Assembly: GCA_964549915.1 (NCBI GenBank)
Contig: CAZJWX010000015.1
Location: 1 to 64,000, forward strand
Direction of reading: 5' to 3'
Length of the DNA stretch: 64,000 bases
Source: JAUZRW01 sp964549915
Lineage (GTDB): Bacteria > Chloroflexota > Anaerolineae > Aggregatilineales > Phototrophicaceae
Shown here piece by piece: positions 42,642-51,510 of the stretch. Positions within the stretch are counted from its first letter, which is position 1; each line of letters starts with the position of its first letter. The translations under genes were made by a program, and so were the position numbers. The notes under the pieces were generated by a model. That model ran no database searches. It was not told the origin of the DNA and saw only the letters and a program-made list of their open reading frames with translations.

Positions 42642-42850
42642 TCGCTTTGCCTCCTCGTTATCAGGCTTGATCATAGCGGAGGAAGGGCGAATCGCGTAGG
42701 TGACCGTCGTCTTACGGGGAGTCTGGTTTGGGGGTTGCTGTGGGGGCGCGGGGCAATTCCTGCAGGCGCGGTGGAATCACGCCCCCATTCGGAAGAGCCT
42801 ATGCGGTGTAGGGGGCACCATGTGCCGCCCTACGTTGGCAGGGTGAAGCG

Positions 42851-44884
42851 TTACGGATCGCTGCTGGCGGGCAGGCCGATGACCCCCAGCGGTGTCTCTG
42901 CCAGGGGCATCACCGGGAGGCCGCCACCGCGACCCAGGCCGATGGCACCGCAGGTCAACTGGGGCGCACCGCTGCGGTTACCGAAGACCTGCGTCCAATA
43001 GGTGCCCCAATCGGTTCCCGCACGGTAGACTCGCGCCAATCCCATCTCGCGGACGTTCCCGCTGAGGATGTTGGCACGATGTCCGCTGGAATTCATCCAG
43101 CCGTTATGGACGGACTGCGGCGTGCTGTACCCTGCTGCGATGTTCTCCGCCCAACTCGTCCAGTTATAGCCCTGGCGCGAGATGCGCTCTCCGGCGTTGC
43201 TGCCATCGGATCCTTCGTGGTCGAAGAAGTTGTTCTCCGCCATATCCTGGCTGTGCGCCAGCGCCGCCGCGTTCAAGGAGTCGTTGAGTGCCAGCGGGTG
43301 CAGTCCTCGGTCGCAGCGTTCTTGATTGACGAATGCCAGGATGATGTCCTCGTCCGCTTCCAGCACGTGAATTGACCAGGATACGCTCCAGGCCGAAGCA
43401 TTGCCTGCGCGATCATAGGCCCGTACATGCCAGGTATAATCACCCGGGTCGAGGGGGGTCTCCGGTGTGTAACGGCGGCTCCTTCCGGTATCGACAATGG
43501 GGCCGCTGCCAATCTGGATCTCGTAGCCCATCGCGCCCCGGACGCCGCGCCACTGGAAGCGGAAGATACCATCCAGGTTGCCGGTATTATCATCCGGGCT
43601 GGTCAATTCCGGGGAGTCTGGCGCTTCGCGATCCAGCCGGATGCGCCAGCGTGCGCTCCAACTGCCCGGCACGTCCAGCCAGTTAATCGCCCGCACGCGC
43701 CAGTAGATGTTGCCATCAGCGGGAAGCTCGCTCGGGACGGTGAATTGAGTGTCGCTGGTGATCGTCTGTGCCAGCAGATTGTGGAAATTGCCCCGATCCG
43801 ACACCTGTACTTCGTAGGTCACGGGTTGCCCTTCCGGGTCAACGCTGGCCTCCCAGGTGAGCGTAGGTGTGCCATCGTTCGACCAGGTGTTGTTGGCTGG
43901 CGTGGCCCGGCGCACACGCGGCAGCGGACGCGGCGTTATCGTCACCTGGAAGATGACGGGGTTGATCTGCCAACCGTCTTCATATTTCGTATCCACGCGC
44001 CAGTAGTAGATGTCGTAGGGCAGTTCAGCATCGGGTTCCGGTCGGAAGCGTGTCAGGCGGTTATCTTCGGTGGTCAGGTCAACGGTCGGACTGCTGAAAT
44101 CAGCGTTGTTGTCGATCAGCAGACGATAGCGCAGCGCATCGCGGTCCCGCATCCAACGGAAGGTGGGGCGCGTTGAGCGCGACAGCGACTCGTCACGCGG
44201 TGCCTGCTGGGTGTGTATCGTCACCTGGAAGACAACCGGGCTGGTGTACCAGCCGTCGGTATATTCCGCATCCACGCGCCAGTAGTAGAGCGCGTAAGGC
44301 AGGGGGGCATCGGCATCCGGTCGGAAGCGCGTCTGACGGTTGTGGTCGGTCGTGCTGTCGATTGCCGGGCTGCTGAAATCGGCGTCATCGTCCACCAGCA
44401 GGCGATAGCGAATCGCGTCACGCGAACGCATCCAGCGGAAGGTGGGGCGCGTCGAGCGCGTGTAGGATGCATCGCGCGGCGAACGTTCCAGGTGCACCGT
44501 GAAGCTGAAAACTGCGCTTTCCGCTGACCAGGTATCGGTGCCCCGCGTGCGTGCCTGCACCCGCCAGTAGTACGTCCCCGGCGGCAGTTCCCCACCCAGG
44601 CTGCGGTTGTTGAGTGTGAGCGAGCGCCCCCGATGCTCGTAGTCGCTCAGCAGCGGATTGCTGAAAGCCATGTTATCCGCGAGATCAACGCGATACAAAT
44701 CAGCACCGCGCACCCGTGACCAGCGCAGCGTGGGGGTCAGGTCATTCGTGTACGAGGCGTCATCGGGACGCTGAAGCGCTGGCGGTTCCAGTACATCCTG
44801 AGCCTGTGCTGTGGGGGGCATCACGCTGAGTCCCACCCACAGAATCATCGAGAGAAGAAAAAGCAGCAGTGTATTCCTGTACAC
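42851..44884 (-). CDS. Secreted CAP-domain protein with fibronectin-like repeats
   Basis: A 677-residue secreted protein. Signal peptide LLLFLLSMILWVGLSVMPPT with cleavage near AQAQ. Five to six fibronectin type III-like repeats follow (each with PTLRW or PTFRWMRSRDAIRYRL and YYWRVDA). Residues about 530-640 are a CAP/SCP domain: ALAHSQDMAENNFFDHEG, WAENIAAGY and HNGWMNSSGHRANILSG, retaining the His-Glu-His-type cavity residues. Neighbouring repeats 2 and 3 are similar even in DNA. CAP proteins of bacteria are often secreted, with roles in adhesion or lipid binding. A TATAAT box and operator lie before it. Confidence 0.9.
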   Translation of the reverse strand: MYRNTLLLFLLSMILWVGLSVMPPTAQAQDVLEPPALQRPDDASYTNDLTPTLRWSRVRGADLYRVDLADNMAFSNPLLSDYEHRGRSLTLNNRSLGGELPPGTYYWRVQARTRGTDTWSAESAVFSFTVHLERSPRDASYTRSTRPTFRWMRSRDAIRYRLLVDDDADFSSPAIDSTTDHNRQTRFRPDADAPLPYALYYWRVDAEYTDGWYTSPVVFQVTIHTQQAPRDESLSRSTRPTFRWMRDRDALRYRLLIDNNADFSSPTVDLTTEDNRLTRFRPEPDAELPYDIYYWRVDTKYEDGWQINPVIFQVTITPRPLPRVRRATPANNTWSNDGTPTLTWEASVDPEGQPVTYEVQVSDRGNFHNLLAQTITSDTQFTVPSELPADGNIYWRVRAINWLDVPGSWSARWRIRLDREAPDSPELTSPDDNTGNLDGIFRFQWRGVRGAMGYEIQIGSGPIVDTGRSRRYTPETPLDPGDYTWHVRAYDRAGNASAWSVSWSIHVLEADEDIILAFVNQERCDRGLHPLALNDSLNAAALAHSQDMAENNFFDHEGSDGSNAGERISRQGYNWTSWAENIAAGYSTPQSVHNGWMNSSGHRANILSGNVREMGLARVYRAGTDWGTYWTQVFGNRSGAPQLTCGAIGLGRGGGLPVMPLAETPLGVIGLPASSDP

Positions 44885-44925
44885 AGTGCAGAGTCCTTTG
44901 TGAAAGAAGTTACAAGGTACTTTCG

Positions 44926-44953
44926 ATTATACGCCTACGACACTCGGTAGGCG
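44926..44953 (-). promoter_or_regulatory. Promoter -10 box with adjoining operator palindrome (CAP gene)
   Basis: On the minus strand TATAAT (44931-44926) is preceded directly by CGCCTAC-N8-GTAGGCG (44953-44932), a perfect 7-bp inverted repeat lying in the spacer of the promoter. A repressor bound here would block RNA polymerase. The -35 box is weak. Confidence 0.6.
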
Positions 44954-45012
44954 GAAAAGATTTGTAAAGATTTCTTTGTGTTGGGACGGTTTTCCTACGC
45001 CGGTACTGCGAA

Positions 45013-45034
45013 CAGCAGAGGATTTCCTCTGCTG
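45013..45034. promoter_or_regulatory. 22-bp perfect palindrome
   Basis: CAGCAGAGGA and TCCTCTGCTG are perfect arms around TT. There is no T-run after it on either strand, so it is more likely an operator or mRNA hairpin than a terminator. It lies in the 433-bp divergent gap (44885-45317) between the CAP gene and the kinase gene. No other gene is seen in that gap. Confidence 0.5.
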
Positions 45035-45317
45035 TGGTGGGCGTATGCAGTTTGCGAGCAGTTCAACTATTGCTCAAAGCTCAATTGCAGGATCGGACGG
45101 CAGTTGATCTGGCGCATTATGGTTCGCAATATGACGATATGTCGCTCAATGATGGTACAAGTGATGTCAGAAAAGGTCAGAAAGAGGCGTATGTCAGCCT
45201 TTTTTGTGATATTGAAACCGGGTGCAAATTGCAACTTCGGCGTGCCACACCTACAATGGACATGGCAGTTGTAATGCGTCACCGCACCGTCAGCAGAGTG
45301 GGCAGGGCACGAACATC

Positions 45318-47279
45318 ATGCAGGACTGGATCGGGCAAAAGGTTGGGCGCTACGAGATTCTGCGTTTGTTGGGTAAGGGGGGCATGTCCTATGTCTTTCT
45401 GGCGCGTCAGGAGACGATCAACCGCGAAGTCGCGCTGAAAATCTTCCAGGATGATGATCCCGCGCGGCTGGATGAACTCCTACAGCGCTTCGACCGTGAG
45501 GCGCAAATTATGGCCTCCCTCAGCCATCCCAATATCCTCAAAGTCTACGATTACGGTAAAGACGACGAATACGTCTTCATCGTCATGGAGTATTACACCG
45601 GCGGCAGCCTCGCGCGCCTGATTGACCTCAGCGATGGTGGGCTGTCCTTCGCCGAGATTGATCCCTTGCTGGCACAGTTGGCGGATGCACTGGACTACGC
45701 GCATCAACGCGGCGTCATTCACCGCGATTTGAAGCCGGAGAACGTGCTGCTGGACGAGCAAGGGAATGGGTTCATCACGGATTTTGGCATCGCCAAGCAG
45801 ATGGAGCAGAGGACGAACCTCACGCGCACAGGGAGCGTCCTGGGTACGCCGACCTATATGGCACCGGAGCAGTGGACGGGGCATGAGGTCACGTACAAGG
45901 TCGATATTTACGCGCTGGGGATCATCCTCTACGAGATGCTCACCGGGGAACGGCCCTTCGTGGATACGACGCCCCATCGCCTGCTCTACAGCGTGATGTA
46001 TGAACGCCCCATTTCGATCCTGGACAAGCGCCCGGATCTGCCGGAGGGGTTTGAGGATCTGTTTGACCGCGTGTTGAGCAAGAACCCCGATGAGCGCCAC
46101 GCCACCGCACGCGACCTGGTGGAACACTTCCGCGCCCTGACCCAGGGCAAAGATCCGCAGATGCATGTGCCCCCCAGAGCCGCGACAGAACCCGCATCCG
46201 TTTCGGAAGCCATCCCCACCGAAGCCTTTGATCCACCGCAGGCTGCCCCGCGTCGCAATCGCATCTGGCTGCCCCTGCTCGCATTCGGCGCAGTGGTCGT
46301 GATTGCGGCGCTGCTGCTCATCGGGATGGGGGAGGATAACCCGTTGCTAGCGATGATTGCGCCACCGACAGCGACGACCACCCCCAGCCCGACGCCGACC
46401 CTCACCCCCAGCCCGACGCCGCTCCCACCAGGGAGCATCCTGCCGCGCGAGACCATTCCCACCGCTGTGCAAGATTCGCTGGAGAATCTGCTGCTGAATC
46501 GCGTCTCCAATGAGACGTTCAGCGTCTATTTCATCAATACGGCGGATTGGGAAGCGCTCTATCTGGCGACGGGGGGCAAGCCTTCCTGGGCCGGGGAAGA
46601 CACCCGCTACGCCTATGATTACATGATTTACGAAGAAGAGAATTTCGAGATTTTTGCCCGCCCCGGCATCGGACGCGCCACGCAAGAGAACCTGACGGAC
46701 GATGAAGGCCGCGATTTTCACGCTTCGTTCGAGGTCGGCGGGGAGCGCTTTGTCTTCCATTCGGATCGCGCCGATGGCAATTGGGATGTGTACCTGACCG
46801 AGCGCGAGTCTGGCGAGACAACCCGCCTGACCGAACATCCCGGCGCGGATCAGTGGCCTGCGTGGTCACCTACCGGGGCGCAGATTCTGTTCTCCTCCCA
46901 GCGCGATGGCGGCGGGGACTTCGATCTCTGGATTTTCGACCTGGAAAGTGGCGAATTTCAGCAGGTGACCGTTGACCCGGCCAATGAGATGTACGGCGCG
47001 TGGTCGCCAGATGGCACGCAGATCGCCTACCAAACCAACCGCGATGGCGATTACGAGTTGTTCATCCAGGACCTGGACACGGGGGAGACGACGCGCCTGA
47101 CGGACAACGATTGGGCGGATGTCTGGCCTGCGTGGTCGCCTGCGGAAGCCCTGGTCTATGCGGCGGATCGGGATGGTGATTATGAGATTTATCTCTACGA
47201 CTTCGACTCCGGCTACAGCTACCAGCTCACCGACAATGCCGACCAGGATCAGTACCCCGTGTGGGTGCCTCGCGGCTGA
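45318..47279 (+). CDS. Membrane Ser/Thr protein kinase with TolB-like beta-propeller sensor
   Basis: A 653-residue Hanks-type kinase. The glycine loop LGKGGMSYVF, K41, HRDLKPEN with D137, DFG (155-157) and APEQ are intact, so it should be active. A linker rich in Pro leads to one membrane helix at about residues 316-338. The outer part begins with a Thr/Pro linker (TTTPSPTPTLTPSPTP), has a domain of unknown type, and ends with four TolB/WD40-like repeats of the form DGNWDVYLTERESGETTRLTE and AWSPxGxQIxF. ATG 45318 is chosen. The layout suggests a receptor kinase sensing extracellular ligands. It is divergent from the CAP gene. Confidence 0.93.
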   Translation: MQDWIGQKVGRYEILRLLGKGGMSYVFLARQETINREVALKIFQDDDPARLDELLQRFDREAQIMASLSHPNILKVYDYGKDDEYVFIVMEYYTGGSLARLIDLSDGGLSFAEIDPLLAQLADALDYAHQRGVIHRDLKPENVLLDEQGNGFITDFGIAKQMEQRTNLTRTGSVLGTPTYMAPEQWTGHEVTYKVDIYALGIILYEMLTGERPFVDTTPHRLLYSVMYERPISILDKRPDLPEGFEDLFDRVLSKNPDERHATARDLVEHFRALTQGKDPQMHVPPRAATEPASVSEAIPTEAFDPPQAAPRRNRIWLPLLAFGAVVVIAALLLIGMGEDNPLLAMIAPPTATTTPSPTPTLTPSPTPLPPGSILPRETIPTAVQDSLENLLLNRVSNETFSVYFINTADWEALYLATGGKPSWAGEDTRYAYDYMIYEEENFEIFARPGIGRATQENLTDDEGRDFHASFEVGGERFVFHSDRADGNWDVYLTERESGETTRLTEHPGADQWPAWSPTGAQILFSSQRDGGGDFDLWIFDLESGEFQQVTVDPANEMYGAWSPDGTQIAYQTNRDGDYELFIQDLDTGETTRLTDNDWADVWPAWSPAEALVYAADRDGDYEIYLYDFDSGYSYQLTDNADQDQYPVWVPRG

Positions 47280-47429
47280 AGATGGCGCGTGCAGGGCATG
47301 CAACCCACACCCGAATTGCGCCATAATCCGGGCAGGGCGCAGCACGTCCTGTTCAAGGGGAGCACCCGGAATCCTTCTGAACCTCAGGTATATTTTGATG
47401 CAATCCTCCTGTGAGGATGCCCCCCCGAA

Positions 47430-47458
47430 TTGCGGCAATGTGACAACGGCATTATAGT
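47430..47458 (+). promoter_or_regulatory. Sigma-70-type promoter of the SH3-like gene
   Basis: TTGCGG (47430-47435), a 17-base spacer and TATAGT (47453-47458), about 27 bp before the ATG at 47485. Confidence 0.65.
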
Positions 47459-47484
47459 GAAAGTAGCTGAACAAATATTCAGGA

Positions 47485-48213
47485 ATGGGGAAGCTGATGA
47501 GAGTTATTCTTAGTTTTTTCAAAGTAGGGGTACTGACCGCTCTTATGGCGCTCGTTATCATGCCGACTGCCGCACAAAGCGAGTGCCCGGGTGCACCGCC
47601 AACCCGCCTCGAAGGGGAGACTGAAGGCCGCGTCGCCCAGGTGTATAGCAGCCTGCGTGCCGACATCGGCAGCCCGGTGATTTTGCGCACCATGCGCGGC
47701 GGCGAAACCTTCCAGATCACGGGCGATCCCGTCTGTGCTGGCCCGCACTACTGGATTCCGATCACCTACCAGGGAGTTTCGGGTTGGGCGACGGAAGGTT
47801 ACCTGAACCAATACTGGCTGGAGCCGATCCCGGATAGCGACGACGGCGCTTCTGCCCAGGGCACTGGCGATGGCGCTACTGGCGGGCCGACTCTGCCGCA
47901 AGAGCCGCCCTTCGGCGTGACCTACTCGCCCGCTACGGGAGCCTGCCCCGGTGCGCCGCAGCCGCGCCTCACCGATGGTGATACGGCGCAGGTCGCCCAG
48001 CTTTACAGCAGCCTGCGTGCCAATATCCACAGCAACCGCATCCTGCGCGTGATCGGGCCTGGCGTGAACATCGACATCCTCAATGGCCCCTACTGCGCGA
48101 CGCTCAACGGCATCGCCACCCCCTACAACTGGTATTACGTGGAGGTGGGCAGCCAGCGCGGGTGGGTCACCGAAGGCACGGGCAACGGCTACTGGCTGCG
48201 CCCCGTCGAATAA
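47485..48213 (+). CDS. Secreted protein with two SH3-like repeats
   Basis: A 242-residue secreted protein. Signal peptide RVILSFFKVGVLTALMALVIM, cleavage near TAAQS. Two repeats of about 85 residues each begin ECPGAPPTRLEGE and ACPGAPQPRLTDG, share VAQ(V/L)YSSLRA, and end in GWATEGYLNQYWLEP and GWVTEGTGNGYWLRP. Each has two cysteines, probably a disulfide. The W-containing GW ends are like bacterial SH3 domains that bind cell wall. A second ATG (47497) is possible as the start. It has its own promoter and terminator. Confidence 0.8.
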   Translation: MGKLMRVILSFFKVGVLTALMALVIMPTAAQSECPGAPPTRLEGETEGRVAQVYSSLRADIGSPVILRTMRGGETFQITGDPVCAGPHYWIPITYQGVSGWATEGYLNQYWLEPIPDSDDGASAQGTGDGATGGPTLPQEPPFGVTYSPATGACPGAPQPRLTDGDTAQVAQLYSSLRANIHSNRILRVIGPGVNIDILNGPYCATLNGIATPYNWYYVEVGSQRGWVTEGTGNGYWLRPVE

Positions 48214-48240
48214 GGTGATTTGACACGGCAGCACATCCTG

Positions 48241-48267
48241 AAGGCACGGCATCCGCTGTGCCTTTTT
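48241..48267 (+). terminator. Rho-independent terminator after the SH3-like gene
   Basis: AAGGCAC pairs with GTGCCTT around a ten-base loop and runs into TTTTT. Confidence 0.8.
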
Positions 48268-48270
48268 CGT

Positions 48271-48300
48271 TTGCTGCAATTGGCACCCTTGATGTATAAA
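48271..48300 (+). promoter_or_regulatory. Sigma-70-type promoter of the DUF4062 gene
   Basis: TTGCTG (48271-48276), an 18-base spacer and TATAAA (48295-48300), 36 bp before the GTG start at 48337 and just behind the previous terminator. Confidence 0.6.
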
Positions 48301-48336
48301 ATAGCCAGATGATCATCCTAGCCGGAGCCTACTGCT

Positions 48337-49899
48337 GTGAAAAGTGTCTTCATCAGTTCCACCTCACGCGACCTGACCGAACACCGCGCCGCCGTTGATA
48401 AAGCCATTCGCCGCCTGGAACTGCGTCCCATCAATATGGATGACTTCGGCAGCCAGCCGGGAGGCGCTTCTGGTGTCAGTCTGCGTGAAGTGGGCAAGGC
48501 CGATATTTTTGTGGGGATCATCGCCAACCGCTACGGCTACATCCCGGAAGGCATGGAAAAATCCGTCACCGAGCAGGAATACGACGAAGCGGTGAAGCGC
48601 GGCCTGCCTCGTTTGATGTATTTGCTTGATCCCGAAACGGATTGGCCTACAGAAGAACCCTACATTGATGAAGAACCAGAAAAAGCCGCCAAATTAGCAG
48701 CCTTCAAACAGCGTATCAACAGCACTGAAGTCCGCAGCCTGTTCACCACGCCAGATAATCTCGCTGCGCAAATCTCGTCCGACCTCACAAAACTCCTCGA
48801 CAAGCAGCAACGCCAGCGCGTGGGTTCAATTCTTGCAGCGGCAGTTGTTGTAATTCTGTTGATTATAGGTTTTATATCTGTTTTAGATCCTCGAATTCCG
48901 AGTCCCCTTGATTTGATCCCAACGCCGCTGGAGGGTGTCCCCGCTGATGAAGGCGAAGTATTGGTTGTTGTAGCACAATTCAGTGGAGCAAATACTGCTG
49001 CAGCAGATCAGCAAATTAATATCCTGGAAGTCTTACAAGAGGCAGCTGAGGTCGTGGGTGAGATCACCGTTATTCCCATCGGTCATACCACTGAAGACAC
49101 CGAAGAAGCACAGAAAATCGGTCAACTCTACAATGCGACGATGGTTATATATGGGCGTGTAGCTCCTGGTGGTGTAACTGCTCGTTATTTGGTACTAGAT
49201 GAGAAGATAAGATATAGGATAGAAAGAGATGTTCGCATCAGTGCCGATGACGTAGAAAATTATGAGGTCTTCCTCTATGAAGGCATTGATGTAAATTACA
49301 TCTTACACTTCTCAATTGGGCAACTTTACTACTTTGACAATCAATGCCAGAGCGCTATCAACATTTTTGATTCAGCCGAAGAATCACTTGATTCAGATTC
49401 ATCCCATCGCCAAGAGCTAGATGCCCACATTTTATTCATCTATCGAGGTTTGTGTCACCACACGCAGGGAGAGTATGCCTCAGCAGTCATAGACTATACA
49501 AAGGCTGCCGAAATAGAACCTGATTTCGAAGATATATACATCAACAGGGGAAATTCCTATCTTGAGCTTGGTCAGTATGATCTCGCTCTAACAGATTACA
49601 ATCATGCACATGAATTAGCGCCGGACTTCATTGATGTTTATCTAAATCGTGGCAATGTATATTTAGATATGGGAGATTTTGAAAGTGCATTGGCCGACTT
49701 CGATTATGCTATTGAACTGAATGAGAATATCGCAGATGGTTATAGGGGTAGAGGTCAGGCTTATTATGGACTTGGAAGTTCATACTACGCTGAAGCTATT
49801 CTGGACTTTCGGCATTATATGGGGTTAACGGCGACCTACGTAAGTTGGATGGAGGGTTTAATCCAAGAAATGTTAGTGGAACTGGCAAAACCAGACTGA
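48337..49899 (+). CDS. DUF4062-membrane helix-TPR protein
   Basis: A 520-residue protein. Residues 1-100 are a DUF4062 domain (KSVFISSTSRDLTEHRAAVD, DIFVGIIANRYGYIP, SVTEQEYDEAV), an effector-like fold commonly attached to STAND ATPases and related to TIR-like signalling modules. A membrane helix at about 168-188 (ILAAAVVVILLIIGFISVLD) divides it from a central domain and four TPR repeats (YASAVIDYTKAAEIEPDFED, YDLALTDYNHAHELAPDF). Here the partner is a TPR sensor, not an NTPase. The 5' third has host-like GC (48361-48420, 63 percent); the rest is AT-rich (49201-49260 and 49501-49560, both 38 percent) with codons rare in neighbours. GTG start. Confidence 0.8.
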   Translation: MKSVFISSTSRDLTEHRAAVDKAIRRLELRPINMDDFGSQPGGASGVSLREVGKADIFVGIIANRYGYIPEGMEKSVTEQEYDEAVKRGLPRLMYLLDPETDWPTEEPYIDEEPEKAAKLAAFKQRINSTEVRSLFTTPDNLAAQISSDLTKLLDKQQRQRVGSILAAAVVVILLIIGFISVLDPRIPSPLDLIPTPLEGVPADEGEVLVVVAQFSGANTAAADQQINILEVLQEAAEVVGEITVIPIGHTTEDTEEAQKIGQLYNATMVIYGRVAPGGVTARYLVLDEKIRYRIERDVRISADDVENYEVFLYEGIDVNYILHFSIGQLYYFDNQCQSAINIFDSAEESLDSDSSHRQELDAHILFIYRGLCHHTQGEYASAVIDYTKAAEIEPDFEDIYINRGNSYLELGQYDLALTDYNHAHELAPDFIDVYLNRGNVYLDMGDFESALADFDYAIELNENIADGYRGRGQAYYGLGSSYYAEAILDFRHYMGLTATYVSWMEGLIQEMLVELAKPD

Positions 49900-49910
49900 G
49901 AGCAGCGACA

Positions 49911-50135
49911 GTGATTAACGAACTTGAATCCGTTGTATTGACGGAAGACCTCCCAGAACATGACCTGAAAGCTGGCGATGTTGGCACGGTGGTGCTGGTG
50001 CATCGTGGTGGCGAAGGCTACGAAGTAGAATTCATCGCCCTGGATGGAGAAACCGTCGCGGTGGTAACCGTACTGGCGCATCAAGTGCGCACCATACGCG
50101 CCAGAGAAATTCCACACGTCCGCAGCCTCAGCTAA
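49911..50135 (+). CDS. DUF4926 family small protein
   Basis: A 74-residue protein matching DUF4926: NELESVVLTEDLPEHDLKAG, DVGTVVLVHRGGEGYEVEFI and DGETVAVVTV. The family is small, often next to toxin-antitoxin or nuclease genes, and its role is not known. GTG 49911 is chosen; the open frame extends to 49845 inside the previous gene. It starts 11 bp after the DUF4062 gene. Its composition is host-like again, unlike that gene's second half. The stop codon overlaps the convergent radical SAM gene by four bases. Confidence 0.8.
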   Translation: MINELESVVLTEDLPEHDLKAGDVGTVVLVHRGGEGYEVEFIALDGETVAVVTVLAHQVRTIRAREIPHVRSLS

Positions 50136-51307
50136 AACAGCCGCATCTGTTGCAGTGGTCTCTGTCCATCCAGCAGGATGAAGGGCGCAAGGGTTTCCGG
50201 CTGGCGGATGCCCAGTTTGCGCAGTTGCCCGAAGTCGCGGATGTTGCGCTGGTGTCTGGCACTCAGCAGCGAATCGGCGCTTTTGGGGCCAATCCCCGGC
50301 AGGCGCAGCAAGTCATTGCGCTCCGCGTGCATGATGTCGATGGGGTTGTCTTGCAAATTCGCCTCTGCCCAGGCCAGCTTGGGATCCACATCGGTGCGCA
50401 AATTGCCACTCTGCAAAAACGGCAGTTCTTCCACATCCCAGGCATAATCGCGCAGCAAGAAACTGGCCTGATACAGACGCCGTTCGCGAATATCTGGCGT
50501 GCGTTCTAGCTCCTCGAAAGGCGTTCCGCTGATGGGCGAAAATCCCGAATAATACGCCCGCGCCAACCCCAATCGGTTATAGAGATGATCGCTCAGGGAG
50601 AGCAGTTCCAGGTCGGTATCGCCCACCGCGCCGACCACAAACTGCGTCACCACACTGGCACGGATGCGCGGGTCTTCTTCTTTGATGCGCTTGGCGTTTT
50701 CGATCTGGCGCAGCAGTTCATCGAAGAAGAATTTCTTGGGTGCAAGGGCTGCGAGGCGTTCTTCCGTTGCCCCTTCCAGATTCACCGAGACGCGATCCGC
50801 CAATTGCATGGCGCGTTTGAGCTGGTCGTATTCCGCACCGGGCATGATCTTCAGGTGAATGTAGCCGCCGTAGTGGTAGCGCTTGCGCACAATTTCGACG
50901 GTGTCGATCAATTTATCCTGCGTGGTCACGCTGCCCTTGATGATCCCGGACGAGAGGAATAGACCATCCACTTTGCCGGAACTTTGCAGCGTGTCGAAGG
51001 CTTTCGCCATGCTATCCGGCGTGATGGTCACACGCGGCGTTTTGCTGTGTCCGGCGCGGAAGGGGCAGTAATTGCAATTGCGCTCGCAGGCCGTCGTCAG
51101 CATGGATTTCAAGACGGGTTTGGGGCCTTTGGGCGTGGAGAGATTGCTGATGCATTCTTCCAGGCTGTGCGATTGGTAACGCTGGCGCTGGCGTTTTTTC
51201 CCCTGCATTTTCTCTTGCAATGGAGAATCACCAGCGGGTTCATAGAGTGTCACATCGCCCATTTGCGTCAGTTTTTCGAAGGTATCTAAGCTGCTGCGAC
51301 TCGCCAT
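50132..51307 (-). CDS. Radical SAM protein with helix-hairpin-helix, putative DNA modification/repair
   Basis: A 391-residue radical SAM enzyme. The cluster motif is CERNCNYCPF (Cx3Cx2C), and the C-terminus has helix-hairpin-helix units (LLRLPGIGPKSADSLL, IRDFGQLRKLGIR) that bind DNA backbone. This matches the family named putative DNA modification/repair radical SAM protein. In many bacteria it is paired with a small DUF4130 partner; none is present here. The substrate is unknown. ATG 51307 is chosen; the frame is open to 51508, and ATG 51343 is an alternative. Confidence 0.85.
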   Translation of the reverse strand: MASRSSLDTFEKLTQMGDVTLYEPAGDSPLQEKMQGKKRQRQRYQSHSLEECISNLSTPKGPKPVLKSMLTTACERNCNYCPFRAGHSKTPRVTITPDSMAKAFDTLQSSGKVDGLFLSSGIIKGSVTTQDKLIDTVEIVRKRYHYGGYIHLKIMPGAEYDQLKRAMQLADRVSVNLEGATEERLAALAPKKFFFDELLRQIENAKRIKEEDPRIRASVVTQFVVGAVGDTDLELLSLSDHLYNRLGLARAYYSGFSPISGTPFEELERTPDIRERRLYQASFLLRDYAWDVEELPFLQSGNLRTDVDPKLAWAEANLQDNPIDIMHAERNDLLRLPGIGPKSADSLLSARHQRNIRDFGQLRKLGIRQPETLAPFILLDGQRPLQQMRLF

Positions 51308-51510
51308 GTCTCTACGCCCCTGTGTCACAAAGGTATGCTTCATTATAGAACATGTTTTCTGTTTTTCAATAGGCTTCGCACCAGCACGCGGAGCGTCACG
51401 TGCAGCCAATGGTTCCCTGCTACGATTCAAGCGTTCGCGAACTTCTTGGCCATAACTCGTGGCAGGGCTGCGGGTTATGGCTAGCATCCGTATCAACTGT
51501 AAGGACACCC

